From the NCBI GenBank assembly GCA_010279815.1, contig QEOQ01000310.1, positions 86,072 through 96,894 of the forward strand: DNA of 10,823 nt. Reading direction: 5' to 3'. The stretch is from Brachionus plicatilis. Taxonomy: Eukaryota > Rotifera > Eurotatoria > Ploima > Brachionidae. Position numbers and translations under genes: made by a program. The notes under the pieces were generated by a model, which did not search any database, was not told where the DNA came from, and worked only from the letters and a program-made list of their open reading frames with translations. Positions 1 through 7,426 of the stretch are shown here, one piece after another; position 1 is the stretch's first letter, and each line of letters begins with the position of its first letter.

Positions 1-13
1 TGTAACCTACTAA

Positions 14-330
14 ACACCGCCAAAATCGAAACATATTTTATCTAAGCATCCAGCTTTTCACACTGAAAGCAATCTTGAGATATTAGCCAAAAAATATGGA
101 CATAAAGTTGTTTTTTTGCCTAAATTTCATTGTGAGCTCAATCCTATAGAAGGTCTTTGGTGTTATTTAAAACAGCATATTAGAGCAAGAACAAATCAGA
201 CATTTCCAAGATTACGAATTTTGAGTCAAAAATGTGAAATCCAGATAGCACTTAAGTTTTGAATTTCGTGAACTTTATATTAGGTAGAAAGACTGAAATA
301 TTTTGGCGTCGAATTGAACGAGGACTCTAG
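14..330 (+). pseudogene. Tc1/mariner-type DDE transposase, C-terminal fragment, decayed
   Basis: This is the carboxy-terminal end of a DDE_3-like transposase of the IS630-Tc1-mariner kind, which in life cuts and pastes its own element. After a stop at 11-13 the frame is open from 14 to 259 (82 codons) and contains the run KFHCELNPIEGLWCYLK. The glutamate of NPIE, codon 149-151, is in the place of the third catalytic acidic residue of this family. The upstream catalytic aspartates are not in the window. A TGA at 260-262 ends this frame. A second frame from 265 to 327 reads on with an FWRRIE-like stretch that resembles the family's tail, then stops at 328-330, which suggests one frameshift. There is no start codon, so it cannot make an active enzyme. 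The family call is firm; the subfamily is not known. Confidence 0.85.
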
Positions 331-341
331 TGACACGTCAC
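329..341. repeat. Near-palindrome AGTGACACGTCAC after the transposase relic
   Basis: The 13 bases AGTGACACGTCAC lie directly after the last stop of the mariner relic. They differ by one base from 1331-1343 (AGTGACATGTCAC). The placement suggests they could be part of a terminal or subterminal repeat of a transposon, but no full terminal inverted repeat was found. Confidence 0.4.
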
Positions 342-363
342 ATTTAGATAAGAGAAAATCAAT

Positions 364-919
364 GAGCTGATAACCCAAAAAACCAGTGCATACTCAAAAG
401 GATAGCTGTATAATAGCTACATAATAACAATGCTATTCTATGGAATGGAAACGATAAATCTTAGTAAAAAGAACATGAATAGTCTAAAGAACTGTGAGAA
501 TAATATCATTCTTTTTATATACGGCATACCAAAACGTAGTAGAATGAGGAACCTAAGACTCATTAACAACATTAATGATCCCTATAATAGACTTAAAATA
601 TTACACGTTAACTTCTTTGAGAGGCTTTTGCTTAACAACTACACCAAGTACATACTTTAAGAACTATTTTTAGACGAAAAGGTTAGTGTGTACATCAAAA
701 ACCTACTTGAGACGCACGATGAGATTGAATGTAAACATAGAACTCCTAGGCAAATGTAAGTACTACAAATACAAGATGAACCTAGAATTCGAGACAAGTA
801 AAGGAAATAACCAAGATCTGAAACAGCTCAAAACACTATTCAAGAAACACAATGGGACAAGTGAGAAGATATACCAACTCTTAAGATATGACAGATGTAT
901 GAATGACAATTCACTGTAA
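364..919 (+). pseudogene. LINE (non-LTR retrotransposon) reverse transcriptase protein, C-terminal relic
   Basis: This is the region after the polymerase core of a LINE ORF2 protein. A stop at 403-405 interrupts the first frame (364 onward). The same frame then reads LLFYGMETINL-type sequence at about 430-462 (here MLFYGMETINLSKKNMNSL) followed by a basic IYGIPKRSRMRNL segment. This matches the pattern of a conserved YG-x-E helix, then a basic patch, seen after the thumb of many LINE polymerases. The frame stops at 658-660, resumes without a start at 661-756 (ELFLDEKVSVYIK), and then appears to switch near 715-722 into a second frame that ends at 917-919 with a lysine- and asparagine-rich tail. 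At least two stops and one frameshift make it dead. It has no endonuclease or polymerase catalytic motifs in the window. A second LINE piece at 7846-8077 covers an earlier part of the protein; the two may or may not be one family. Confidence 0.75.
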
Positions 920-1318
920 TAAGGATAACTCAACTAGTATTGAATTTACATCTGTTGTTAATGACCCTGTTCAAGTAGCAAATAATGGTACATTGAATGA
1001 TGCTGGAGAAATTGATTTGAACCAAGTCAAAAAAGACCTGGCAAAATTAAACAATTTTTCGAGTTTTGCATGTTTAAATATTTTGAAACAGCTGATAAAA
1101 TGTTCCAAGGTGTTTTTGATGCGCAGAAATGGAGAAAAGGGAAGTAAGATAATCAAGAAAAAAGACGATATTCATGTTATTCTCAAGGTAGTAACGGTAA
1201 TTGTCCAGTTCAAATGTATTTGCTTTTGCACTCTGTATATGTCAACAGATTAACGTATTACGATTTACCCAATGTTATAAATAGTGAAAACGTATCAGAT
1301 CCTTTACAATTAACGTAA
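920..1318 (+). pseudogene. Probable MULE-type transposon protein relic, FLYWCH-like zinc-finger region
   Basis: Two reading frames seem to join into one decayed protein. Up to about 1060 the third frame gives an acidic, asparagine-rich leader (SIEFTSVVNDPVQVANNGTL) ending in KKDLAKLNNFSSF. From about 1070 the second frame continues with KMFQGVFDAQKWRKGK, has a stop at 1145-1147, and resumes with RRYSCYSQGSNGNCPVQMYL to a stop at 1316-1318. The order W-R-K, then R-Y-x-C, then N-C-P-x-x-x-Y-L-L-L-H resembles the FLYWCH/WRKY-GCM1-like fold found at the amino end of Mutator-like transposases, where it binds DNA. The final histidine pair of a FLYWCH finger is not clear. The family assignment is from pattern memory; the broken frames are seen directly. 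It begins where the LINE relic ends. Confidence 0.4.
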
Positions 1319-1330
1319 TTATCCGATTTG

Positions 1331-1420
1331 AGTGACATGTCACTAAATGAAATAATGACATGTCAGTAAGAAATGAACACTGATTTTAAAAAGAGCAATG
1401 TAAAATTTATACGACATGTC
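1331..1420. repeat. Cluster of TGACATGTCA palindromes
   Basis: Three palindromes share the core GACATGTC. AGTGACATGTCACT at 1331-1344 is a perfect 14-bp palindrome, TGACATGTCA at 1356-1365 is a perfect 10-bp one, and GACATGTC at 1413-1420 is an 8-bp one. A one-base variant is at 329-341. Such repeated palindromes can be subterminal binding sites of a transposase or sites for a dimeric DNA-binding protein. Neither is shown by the sequence. Confidence 0.55.
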
Positions 1421-1634
1421 TTAAAAAAGGAATGAGTTAATTTCTGTTAAAAATTATATCCGGTTTTATTGAAATTTGGAAATAAGATATAATCAAATTT
1501 CCATTTTTAAAAGTATTTCATAAAAGCTGAAGCTATTTTTTATTATTTTAAAATTTGTTCACATTTAATTATGTCATTAATACTAAATATTTATCATTTA
1601 TAAAAATAGAGTTCAATTTTGAATAACATGTAAC

Positions 1635-1656
1635 TAAAATAGAGTACTCTATTTTA
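1635..1656. repeat. Perfect 22-bp palindrome
   Basis: Every base pairs with its mirror base around the centre GTAC at 1644-1647; the left half reads TAAAATAGAGT. A partial copy of the left arm (AAAATAGAG) occurs just before, at about 1603-1611. The role is unknown. It lies between two pieces that may belong to one MULE relic. Confidence 0.7.
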
Positions 1657-1671
1657 AAGACTTGTCAATAA

Positions 1672-1830
1672 ATTCGGATATTTACGTTTGATGAACTGAA
1701 TGATTTTAATATTGATCAAAATTATCAAGCTGATGTACAAAAATCTTCAAATTGTCCAAAACGCCTTGGCAGACCTCGTGGTTCTACAACTAAAAAAAGA
1801 AATCCAGAAAATAGTTATGTCATGAAATGA
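1672..1830 (+). pseudogene. AT-hook-like coding fragment, possibly the tail of a MULE protein
   Basis: A stretch of 52 codons without a start codon ends at a TGA (1828-1830). Its first part is acidic (TFDELNDFNIDQNYQADVQ) and its last part is basic, with the core KRLGRPRGSTTKKR. GRPRG is the core of an AT-hook, which grips the minor groove of AT-rich DNA. Similar basic tails occur at the carboxy end of Mutator-like transposases, so this may be the end of the relic whose beginning is at 920-1318, with the catalytic middle lost. It could equally be an exon or relic of another AT-hook protein. The coding nature is supported by composition: codons such as CGC CTT GGC AGA CCT CGT stand out against flanking AT-rich DNA. 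Confidence 0.45.
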
Positions 1831-2408
1831 AAAACATGGGATATTAATAATTATAAAAAATTTTAAAGAACCTAAAAAGTAATTTTTTCGAAAAGTTTTC
1901 TGAAAAAAATACTCCGACTCTTCTAATAAAGCTGGTGTTGTGTTACTAAATTTAAAGATAGATAAAAATTGATAAATTTTAACAACAATAATTACCGTTT
2001 TGACCAAATTTTTGAAATCTTTCTCAAATTTTATCTTTTTAAAATTGTAAAAAAAATTGTCATAACCCAGGTACAATTACTTTATGTGTCTACCAATTAT
2101 TGGCGTGACAAAATAAACGCATGATATAAAATTATCGAACAAATTAATTACTATTAAATTTTTTAAATAAATTTATAAATGAAAAAACTGCTTTCTTAAA
2201 AAGACTTTTAGCCATCCTGAAATTTGATAACATATCTTCTATTTGATCTAAAAAGTGCAAAAACAGCTTTTATTAACTAACATCATCAGTTTTCAAAACC
2301 AATTCTTTTTTAATTTATCTGTCATTTTCTTTGTCCTAAGCTTCGGTAAATTTTCTTTAAATTATAATTCAATACATGCCATATTTAAATCTTTGTTTTT
2401 TTTACGAT
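1831..2408. other. AT-rich intergenic DNA, no feature seen
   Basis: This stretch is runs of A and T with many stops in all frames. A 20-codon open piece near 1909-1970 is too short to interpret. The long open frame on the minus strand here is rich in phenylalanine, isoleucine and lysine and looks like an effect of base composition, not a gene. Confidence 0.6.
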
Positions 2409-2458
2409 AAAGACCGGTCTTTTAGCCAATCTTGACTGTCCGTCTTGGACCGGTCTTT
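2409..2458. repeat. GC-rich repeat fragment with two GACCGGTCTTT copies
   Basis: AAAGACCGGTCTTT at 2409-2422 is a perfect 14-bp palindrome. Its right part, GACCGGTCTTT, recurs as a direct copy at 2448-2458, 36 bp further on. The whole island down to about 2490 is much richer in G and C than its surroundings, which suggests a fragment of a dispersed repeat. No open frame or terminal repeat identifies the family. Confidence 0.55.
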
Positions 2459-2490
2459 CCAGGAAAGCCACCCAGCACTAGCTACTGCTA

Positions 2491-3139
2491 ATATTTTCTT
2501 TTTTGTATTTAGAAAAATTCATTTTTCTAGATTAGCTTCTTTCTTATAAATAAAAAATGCTCTAAAATTGTTCTTTTGGAAAAAAAATACAAGATATTTT
2601 GCTTAAGAAGTTCAGAAAATTGAATCAGTAAATGAACCAAAAACGTGACCAATCGAAGATTTATCTGAAAATTGAAAGCTAAAGTGATTTGAAGCCAAAA
2701 GCAACGTGAAAACAAATTTAGGCAGTGTGGCATAATATAGAAAAAAAATTTTATTTGAAAATAAAAAAAAACATCGAATTTACTTTGAAAAAAAAATGTT
2801 GAAAAAAAATATAGAAAATTATACACTAAATAAATAGTCAAATTAATTTTTTTCAAATTTTCTTTTCCCAATTAGTAAATTGTTACCAATACCTTCTAAA
2901 AATGATTCAATATTCAACTAAAATATGGATGGTATACATTGTTTAAAAATCGTGGGCGCAATTTGGAACGTCCCGTCATAGTACCAGTAGTTATAATTAT
3001 TTAGAAATTGTAGATTTAAAAAATAATGATAAATTTATGACAAAATTTTTTTTTGTATTTACATTTTTAAGCTTAATTTGAAATGAATAACATTAGCTTC
3101 TTAATTTAAAGTTTTAGCCAAAGTCCATATTTCTTTACT
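2491..3139. other. AT-rich DNA with one short coding-like stretch
   Basis: The region is mostly A/T runs. One stretch at 2906-3001, 32 codons ending at TAG 3002-3004, reads YGWYTLFKNRGRNLERPVIV with several GC-rich codons. It has no start and no recognised family. The opposite strand is also open over part of it, so even its strand is uncertain. The long minus-strand frame at 2527-2871 is phenylalanine-rich low-complexity sequence and is not accepted as a gene. Confidence 0.4.
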
Positions 3140-3153
3140 ATGATTAAAATTTT

Positions 3154-3223
3154 CTATATTTTTCTCTATATTTTGTCTTTCTATATTTTTAAAAAAATTC
3201 TACATTTCTTCTTTCTATATTTT
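3154..3223. repeat. Patch of CTATATTTT motifs
   Basis: CTATATTTT occurs at 3154-3162, 3166-3174, 3181-3189 and 3215-3223. It recurs near 3835, and in the opposite orientation at 2806-2814 and 3455-3463. It may be simple-sequence drift or the remains of a short tandem array. Confidence 0.4.
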
Positions 3224-4096
3224 GTCCACCTCCCCAAATTTTACTTTTGTCTGAGTAATAGGCCCTTAAAGGCTGCACAAGATTATGCCACGACTTCACC
3301 ATGTAAACTCGATATCATACATTGCTCTCAAGTTCAAATCTTAATAGGAGCTATTTTAAATAAAATTTTGGTCAATGTTCAAAAGATAAATTTTTTTTAT
3401 AGAAGCGTCAAATGATAGAAAAAAAAATACAGAATATTAATTAATATAGGAAAAAAAATATAGAAATAGATTAATTGATTAAAATGTTTTTTTTCAATTG
3501 AATAATTATTCTTTTACTTTATCGTCCAATAAATAATGATACCATTTAAAAACAAATTCAAATTTTATAATTATTTTAAAATTCTTGTCTGATCTTAATT
3601 AAGTTATTAGAGGCGAATAGTTTTCATATTAAGAATTAAGGTTTTGTGAAATTCAGTACAAAGTTATAAAAAGAACAGAAAAAAATGTAAAAAAATTGAA
3701 TAACTTTTTTTCTAAATGTTTAAACTTAATTTAAAAAAAATTTTAAAATATAAATTTCGACACTTAGTTATAAATGTTAAATAAAACATTTAAAAAAAAT
3801 TCTATCTATTTAAATTTCTATATCAATTTTTTTTCTATATTTTTTTTTTATCTTTTGATAGTTCACAAAATTTTTTTTTTTTATAATAAAATTGGTTTAG
3901 TATTGTAATTATTTGCCGAGAAGATGCAAAAAGTTGAACATATTTACAAAAAAAAAATTTGAATAATTTTCTGGCCAATTTGCATAAGAATTTTTATATT
4001 TGAGTTAAACGAACTAAATAAAAGTTTTTGAGTTGAATTAACTAATATTAAAGTTATCAATTAAAATAATTTCTAGCTTGTAAAAGATAAATTTGA
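3224..4096. other. AT-rich DNA; one GC-richer island at about 3255-3350
   Basis: Most of this span is homopolymer-rich A/T. The island at about 3255-3350 contains GTTCAAATC, which matches the core of a polymerase III B box, but the flanking bases do not fold into a tRNA. The open frame through it (3140-3415, 91 codons) starts in a phenylalanine-rich low-complexity run and has no recognised domain, so no gene is called. Confidence 0.45.
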
Positions 4097-4216
4097 AAAG
4101 TAGAGCTAATTTGGATTAGTAAACTCAATGAATTTAGAGAGCAAGTGAAGATTTACAAGCTTAAGAATAAGAATGGTAAAAAAACAAGGGTTTGTTTGTT
4201 AAAATTTGATTACTGA
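4097..4216 (+). other. Coding-like open stretch, unrecognised
   Basis: Thirty-nine codons are open between TGA 4094-4096 and TGA 4214-4216, with no start codon. The stretch reads SKLNEFREQVKIYKLKNKNG and then KKTRVCLLKFD. The alternation of charged and hydrophobic residues is more protein-like than the flanks. A fragment of a retrotransposon ORF1 protein is one possibility, but no motif settles it. Confidence 0.25.
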
Positions 4217-4780
4217 CTGAAAGATTGAGATCTTTTCAAATGCTCTGAGCCAACGATTGTTTGATTCAAAAAACCTAAGATTTAAATATACTTTGTTATC
4301 ATTTAAATTTCATTTCAATTTTTTTTTATTGAGGAAAAAAACAAATTATCTATATACCTTAATTTAATAACTAGTATTTGTTGATCGAATAGCAAACTAA
4401 ATCATATAGCTATTTTCTCAAACTTAAATTACAATTGTTTTTCTTATGAAAGGCTTAGGATTAACTAAATTTTAGCTGCGATAATATTTTTTTTTGTATA
4501 TATCAAAATGTGGCTTCTAATTATTTTTCGACTCATAAATGTGACTCATTTATGTGCCATTCTAATTGACATTTTAAAATATTTATATATGACACAGCTT
4601 TGGGATTTTTATTTATTTTAGAAGAAATTTTAATTATGTAACAAGAAAAATAATTTGTATTCAATATACGAAAAATATGTTTTTGCCAATTTATTTTGTT
4701 TGCATACAATCAATTATTTACATTCACTTTGGAAAGAGATTTTTTTATTTATATCAAAAAAATGTTTATTGCATCTTTAG
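4217..4780. other. AT-rich DNA with one perfect hairpin
   Basis: No gene is seen. CATAAATG at 4534-4541 pairs fully with CATTTATG at 4547-4554 around a 5-nt loop (TGACT). The rest is A/T-rich with stops in all frames. Confidence 0.5.
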
Positions 4781-4867
4781 TGAATAAAAATGCATCAAAT
4801 GGTCTCTAATGAATTGCTGAGTGTTTTTATCAATGAGTTTGGTTCAAGGCTCGTACAATCAATCAAG
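4781..4867 (+). CDS. Candidate small exon, unknown protein
   Basis: An ATG at 4790 opens 26 codons, reading MHQMVSNELLSVFINEF and then GSRLVQSIK, up to a good splice donor: AAG followed by GTAATT at 4868-4873. An acceptor-like TCTTTAG ends at 4780. Read past the donor, the frame stops at 4886-4888, which fits an exon that is spliced. The peptide looks like an amphipathic helix and has more normal codon use than its neighbours. The family is not recognised and no partner exon was found. It could be a first coding exon of an intron-rich gene, or chance. Confidence 0.3.
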
Positions 4868-4888
4868 GTAATTCAATATTTCATTTGA

Positions 4889-6018
4889 GAAAAAAGAAGA
4901 TTTTTTAGATTCAAAATCTGTTTGCTTATTATTTTTTGCCAAATTAAGTTTAGCATAAAGAAAGCTATTCTAAAATTTGTTTTTATTTAAATAGCCTAAT
5001 TATGGTTTAGTGTAAATAAATACTCTCCTAAATCTATCACTTCTGTTAACCCTTAAAAAGTTTTAGACAATTTTTTGACTAAATATTAAAGATATATCTT
5101 TTTGGAAAAAATCTTTTCACGAATATAAAAAAACTAATGTAGAATAAAAAAAATAATCGCATCAGATTAAGTATTAGAAAAACTTTCATAGAAAAAAACA
5201 TGTCTTATTGGAGTAAAAATTCAAAATTTTTAACTTCCTAAGCTCACACTTGGCTTCTTTTATTAACTTTTATCAGATTCAACAATTTAATTATTAACTG
5301 GAATTCGGATTCATTTAAACTCAGGCTTATGTACTGAGTCATAGATAATCAATTCCCTGCATATTAACTCAATTTCCACCTGTATGATATATCAATATGA
5401 TATAAAGATTTATCGGTAACTTTAAAATTTATTATTTTTACCGTCAAAGCAAAATTTTTAAGCTTTGTCAAATTTTCATATTCTATATTTACACATTTTA
5501 TTATTTAAAAAAATAATTAATTTTTATACAAAAAAAGTTTTATATTATTCAAAAGACTTCAAAAGACGTCATCCTATATTTTTTTTATTAGTTAAATTTA
5601 AGCATCAAACGCTCAATAATAAAATTCTTATTCAAAAAATTTTTTTGATCAATTTTTGAAAGGTTTAATAACAGTTAAAAGGAAAAAATAAAAATATGAT
5701 TTTAAAATTTTATTTATAATTTTTTCCATATCATAATTTAATCGATAAAAAGGAGAATCATTGATCAGCGCTGATTTTAGATATTATTTTAAATTGTTTT
5801 TTTAATATGGCCTGAAACTTACACAAATAGTTTACTCATTCAGATAACATTAAGATATATTAATAAAAAAATTTATTGAATTTTGTAAATTCACTCGATT
5901 AAGTCGCTAAAACAAAAATTTAAAACTGGAATCAATGAAAAAATTAATTACAAACAAAAGGTATTTAGTTAAACAAATGTTCAACAATTATTTATGCAAC
6001 AAATTTGGGAACATTTAG
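4889..6018. other. AT-rich DNA, small palindromes only
   Basis: No gene is called. There is a perfect 12-bp palindrome ATCAGCGCTGAT at 5764-5775 and a hairpin ACTCAG/CTGAGT at 5319-5339. On the minus strand 5311-5391 is open for 26 codons and reads IELICRELIIYDSVHKPEFK. This loosely recalls the start of a MADF domain but is too short to call. The open frame at 5465-5659 is low-complexity and is not accepted. Confidence 0.45.
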
Positions 6019-6207
6019 GCTAAGATTAAAAAGTATTTGATTGATAAATATAAGCATTTGTCAAAAGTGGAGAGATTTACTCACATAAATTTCACGGTAT
6101 TTTATCCAAAGTTCATTATTTTAAAAAAGAATGTTGTTTTGTTTGTAACAATCTTCGATTTACTCAGACTCATTAAAAAATTGTTACAACATAAAAAATT
6201 TAATTAA
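6019..6207 (+). other. 62-codon open stretch without a start, unrecognised
   Basis: The frame is open from after TAG 6016-6018 to TAA 6205-6207. It begins KKYLIDKYKHLSKVERFTHI and then becomes hydrophobic (FIILKKNVVLFVTIFDLL). That length without a stop is above what such AT-rich DNA usually allows, but no motif is recognised and no ATG precedes it. It could be a transposon relic or chance. Confidence 0.2.
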
Positions 6208-6365
6208 TTTTTTCAAAATCTTTCCAGCTAAATTTTATCTCGTATAACATTAATTGAAAATTTGGCTTATATTTGTGCTTGCTTTAAACTTTTTTAAAAT
6301 CAAAAATATTTCTAAGCTGTAAAAATAATTAAGAAAATCTTTTTCAAAAATCAGTAGGAATAATA

Positions 6366-6420
6366 TATTAGAAAAATCAATTTTATTTACAATGAGTCTT
6401 CGTAAATCATTTTTCTAATA
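6366..6420. repeat. Hairpin with 12-bp stem
   Basis: TATTAGAAAAAT at 6366-6377 is the exact reverse complement of 6409-6420. Inside it ATTTAC (6385-6390) pairs with GTAAAT (6402-6407). No U-tract or gene context makes it a terminator. It may be a short old foldback remnant. Confidence 0.45.
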
Positions 6421-6543
6421 GATGACATTAGCTGTAATAAGTTAGTATTTAAAAAAGTTTTTTTTTAAACTCTGTTGAATATGAAAAGTTTTTAACAGAA
6501 AAAGATACAAAAGATTAGTCTACATGTGAGCTGGTCAACCTAT

Positions 6544-6901
6544 GACAAATCTGGCAATGTGAAATTTTGGTACATAAATTACAGTACAAAAAGTAGAAAC
6601 TTTGTAATTTTTTTTACTAATTGTGCAAAAATTATTCTGCAAAAAGTACAATATTGTAGAAATTTGTACTAAAGAATTCCAAGCTCTGCAAAAACTCTGC
6701 AATTTTCTATAAAATGCACACCATCAAAAAAATATGCAATAAATTGCAGAGTTTTCGCAGAGCTTGGAATTCTTTAGTACAAATTTCTACAATATTGTAC
6801 TTTTTGCAGAACCATTTTTGCACAATTAGTAAAAAAATTATAAAGTTTTTACTTTTTGTACTGTAATTTTTGTACCAAAATTTCACATTGCCGACAAATC
6901 T
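6544..6901. mobile_element. Foldback MITE, Mutator/MULE-type, with 9-bp target duplication
   Basis: The element proper is 6553-6892 (340 bp). The left arm 6553-6705 and right arm 6741-6892 are inverted copies that differ, by eye, at about six substitutions and one single-base indel over some 152 bp, so roughly 95% identity. They leave a 35-nt loop. The ends read GGCAATGTG and CACATTGCC. On both sides lies the identical 9-mer GACAAATCT (6544-6552 and 6893-6901), the target-site duplication. Long inverted arms with 9-bp duplications are the hallmark of Mutator-like elements. It has no coding capacity and would depend on a transposase from elsewhere. Each arm also contains the palindrome TACAATATTGTA. 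Its high arm identity and perfect duplication make it the youngest element in the window. Confidence 0.93.
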
Positions 6902-7223
6902 TTGTGGTTGTAAAAAATGATAGTTATGTTTAAATCAGGATGCCATTGATTTAAAAATATAAAGACTTTTTTTATTCTTTCTTTTTAAATAATTGCAAAA
7001 AGGTTCAATAGATAAGTATAACCTAAAGGCAAAATTTTAATTTTTCATTTGAGAATTTATGTTTTGTTAAAGAAAATTACTAAAAAAAATGGATCAGTAA
7101 TTGTTAACGTGTGAATACATGTTTGATTTGAATTTAAATTTGAAATATTGAATTTCCTTAGTGATCCTAAATTTAGTATCTTACTATAGTTTTTATAACT
7201 AAATTGTCACTGGTTGCAATACA
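6902..7223. other. AT-rich DNA, no feature seen
   Basis: There are no open frames of note, no repeats beyond short A/T runs and no RNA genes visible between the MITE and the candidate exon at 7267. Confidence 0.6.
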
Positions 7224-7326
7224 TATAAGAAATTAATTCCAAATCAGTCTTTGAACATTATTAGCTATGACTAAAAGAGGACTTAGAATGCGCTCTAACA
7301 AAAAGTTGATGGTTCGTCAACAGTAA
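7224..7326 (+). CDS. Candidate first coding exon, short and very basic
   Basis: An ATG at 7267 opens a lysine- and arginine-rich peptide, MTKRGLRMRSNKKLMVRQ, that reaches a consensus donor GTAAGTAT at 7323-7330 after 18 codons plus two bases (exon end 7322). Unspliced, the frame stops at 7324-7326. A TATAAGA box at 7224-7230 lies 22 bp before a TCAGTC initiator-like site at 7244-7249, slightly closer than usual. Together these could be the start of a gene transcribed toward ELOF1, but no second exon was found and the peptide is not recognised. It may be chance. Confidence 0.28.
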
Positions 7327-7426
7327 GTATCTAAAATTAACATATTTTTTACATTTTTACTGGTAAACCAATAAATTTTCTAATTTTTGTATAAAATATT
7401 TTATTCAACCGCTGTAAATATTTTTT

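Noticed and set aside
971..1156. 61-codon open frame on the minus strand
   Set aside because: Shadow of the plus-strand MULE-like relic, which has the better protein pattern.
1747..2076. 109-codon open frame on the minus strand
   Set aside because: It overlaps the AT-hook-like fragment on the other strand and is phenylalanine/isoleucine/lysine-rich, as A/T-rich DNA gives by chance.
2527..2871. 114-codon open frame on the minus strand
   Set aside because: Low-complexity phenylalanine-rich product from poly-A tracts; no domain or splice context.
3255..3352. tRNA or tRNA-derived SINE suggested by the B-box-like GTTCAAATC at 3332-3340
   Set aside because: The bases after the T arm (TAGGAGC) have no partner at the proper distance upstream, and the A-box-like part is about 72 nt away, too far for a tRNA.
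3140..3415. 91-codon open frame on the plus strand
   Set aside because: Starts in a CTATATTTT repeat patch; the later part is more normal in codon use but matches no family and has no support for its start.
5465..5659. 64-codon open frame on the plus strand
   Set aside because: Composition is that of simple A/T runs; no motif or control signal.
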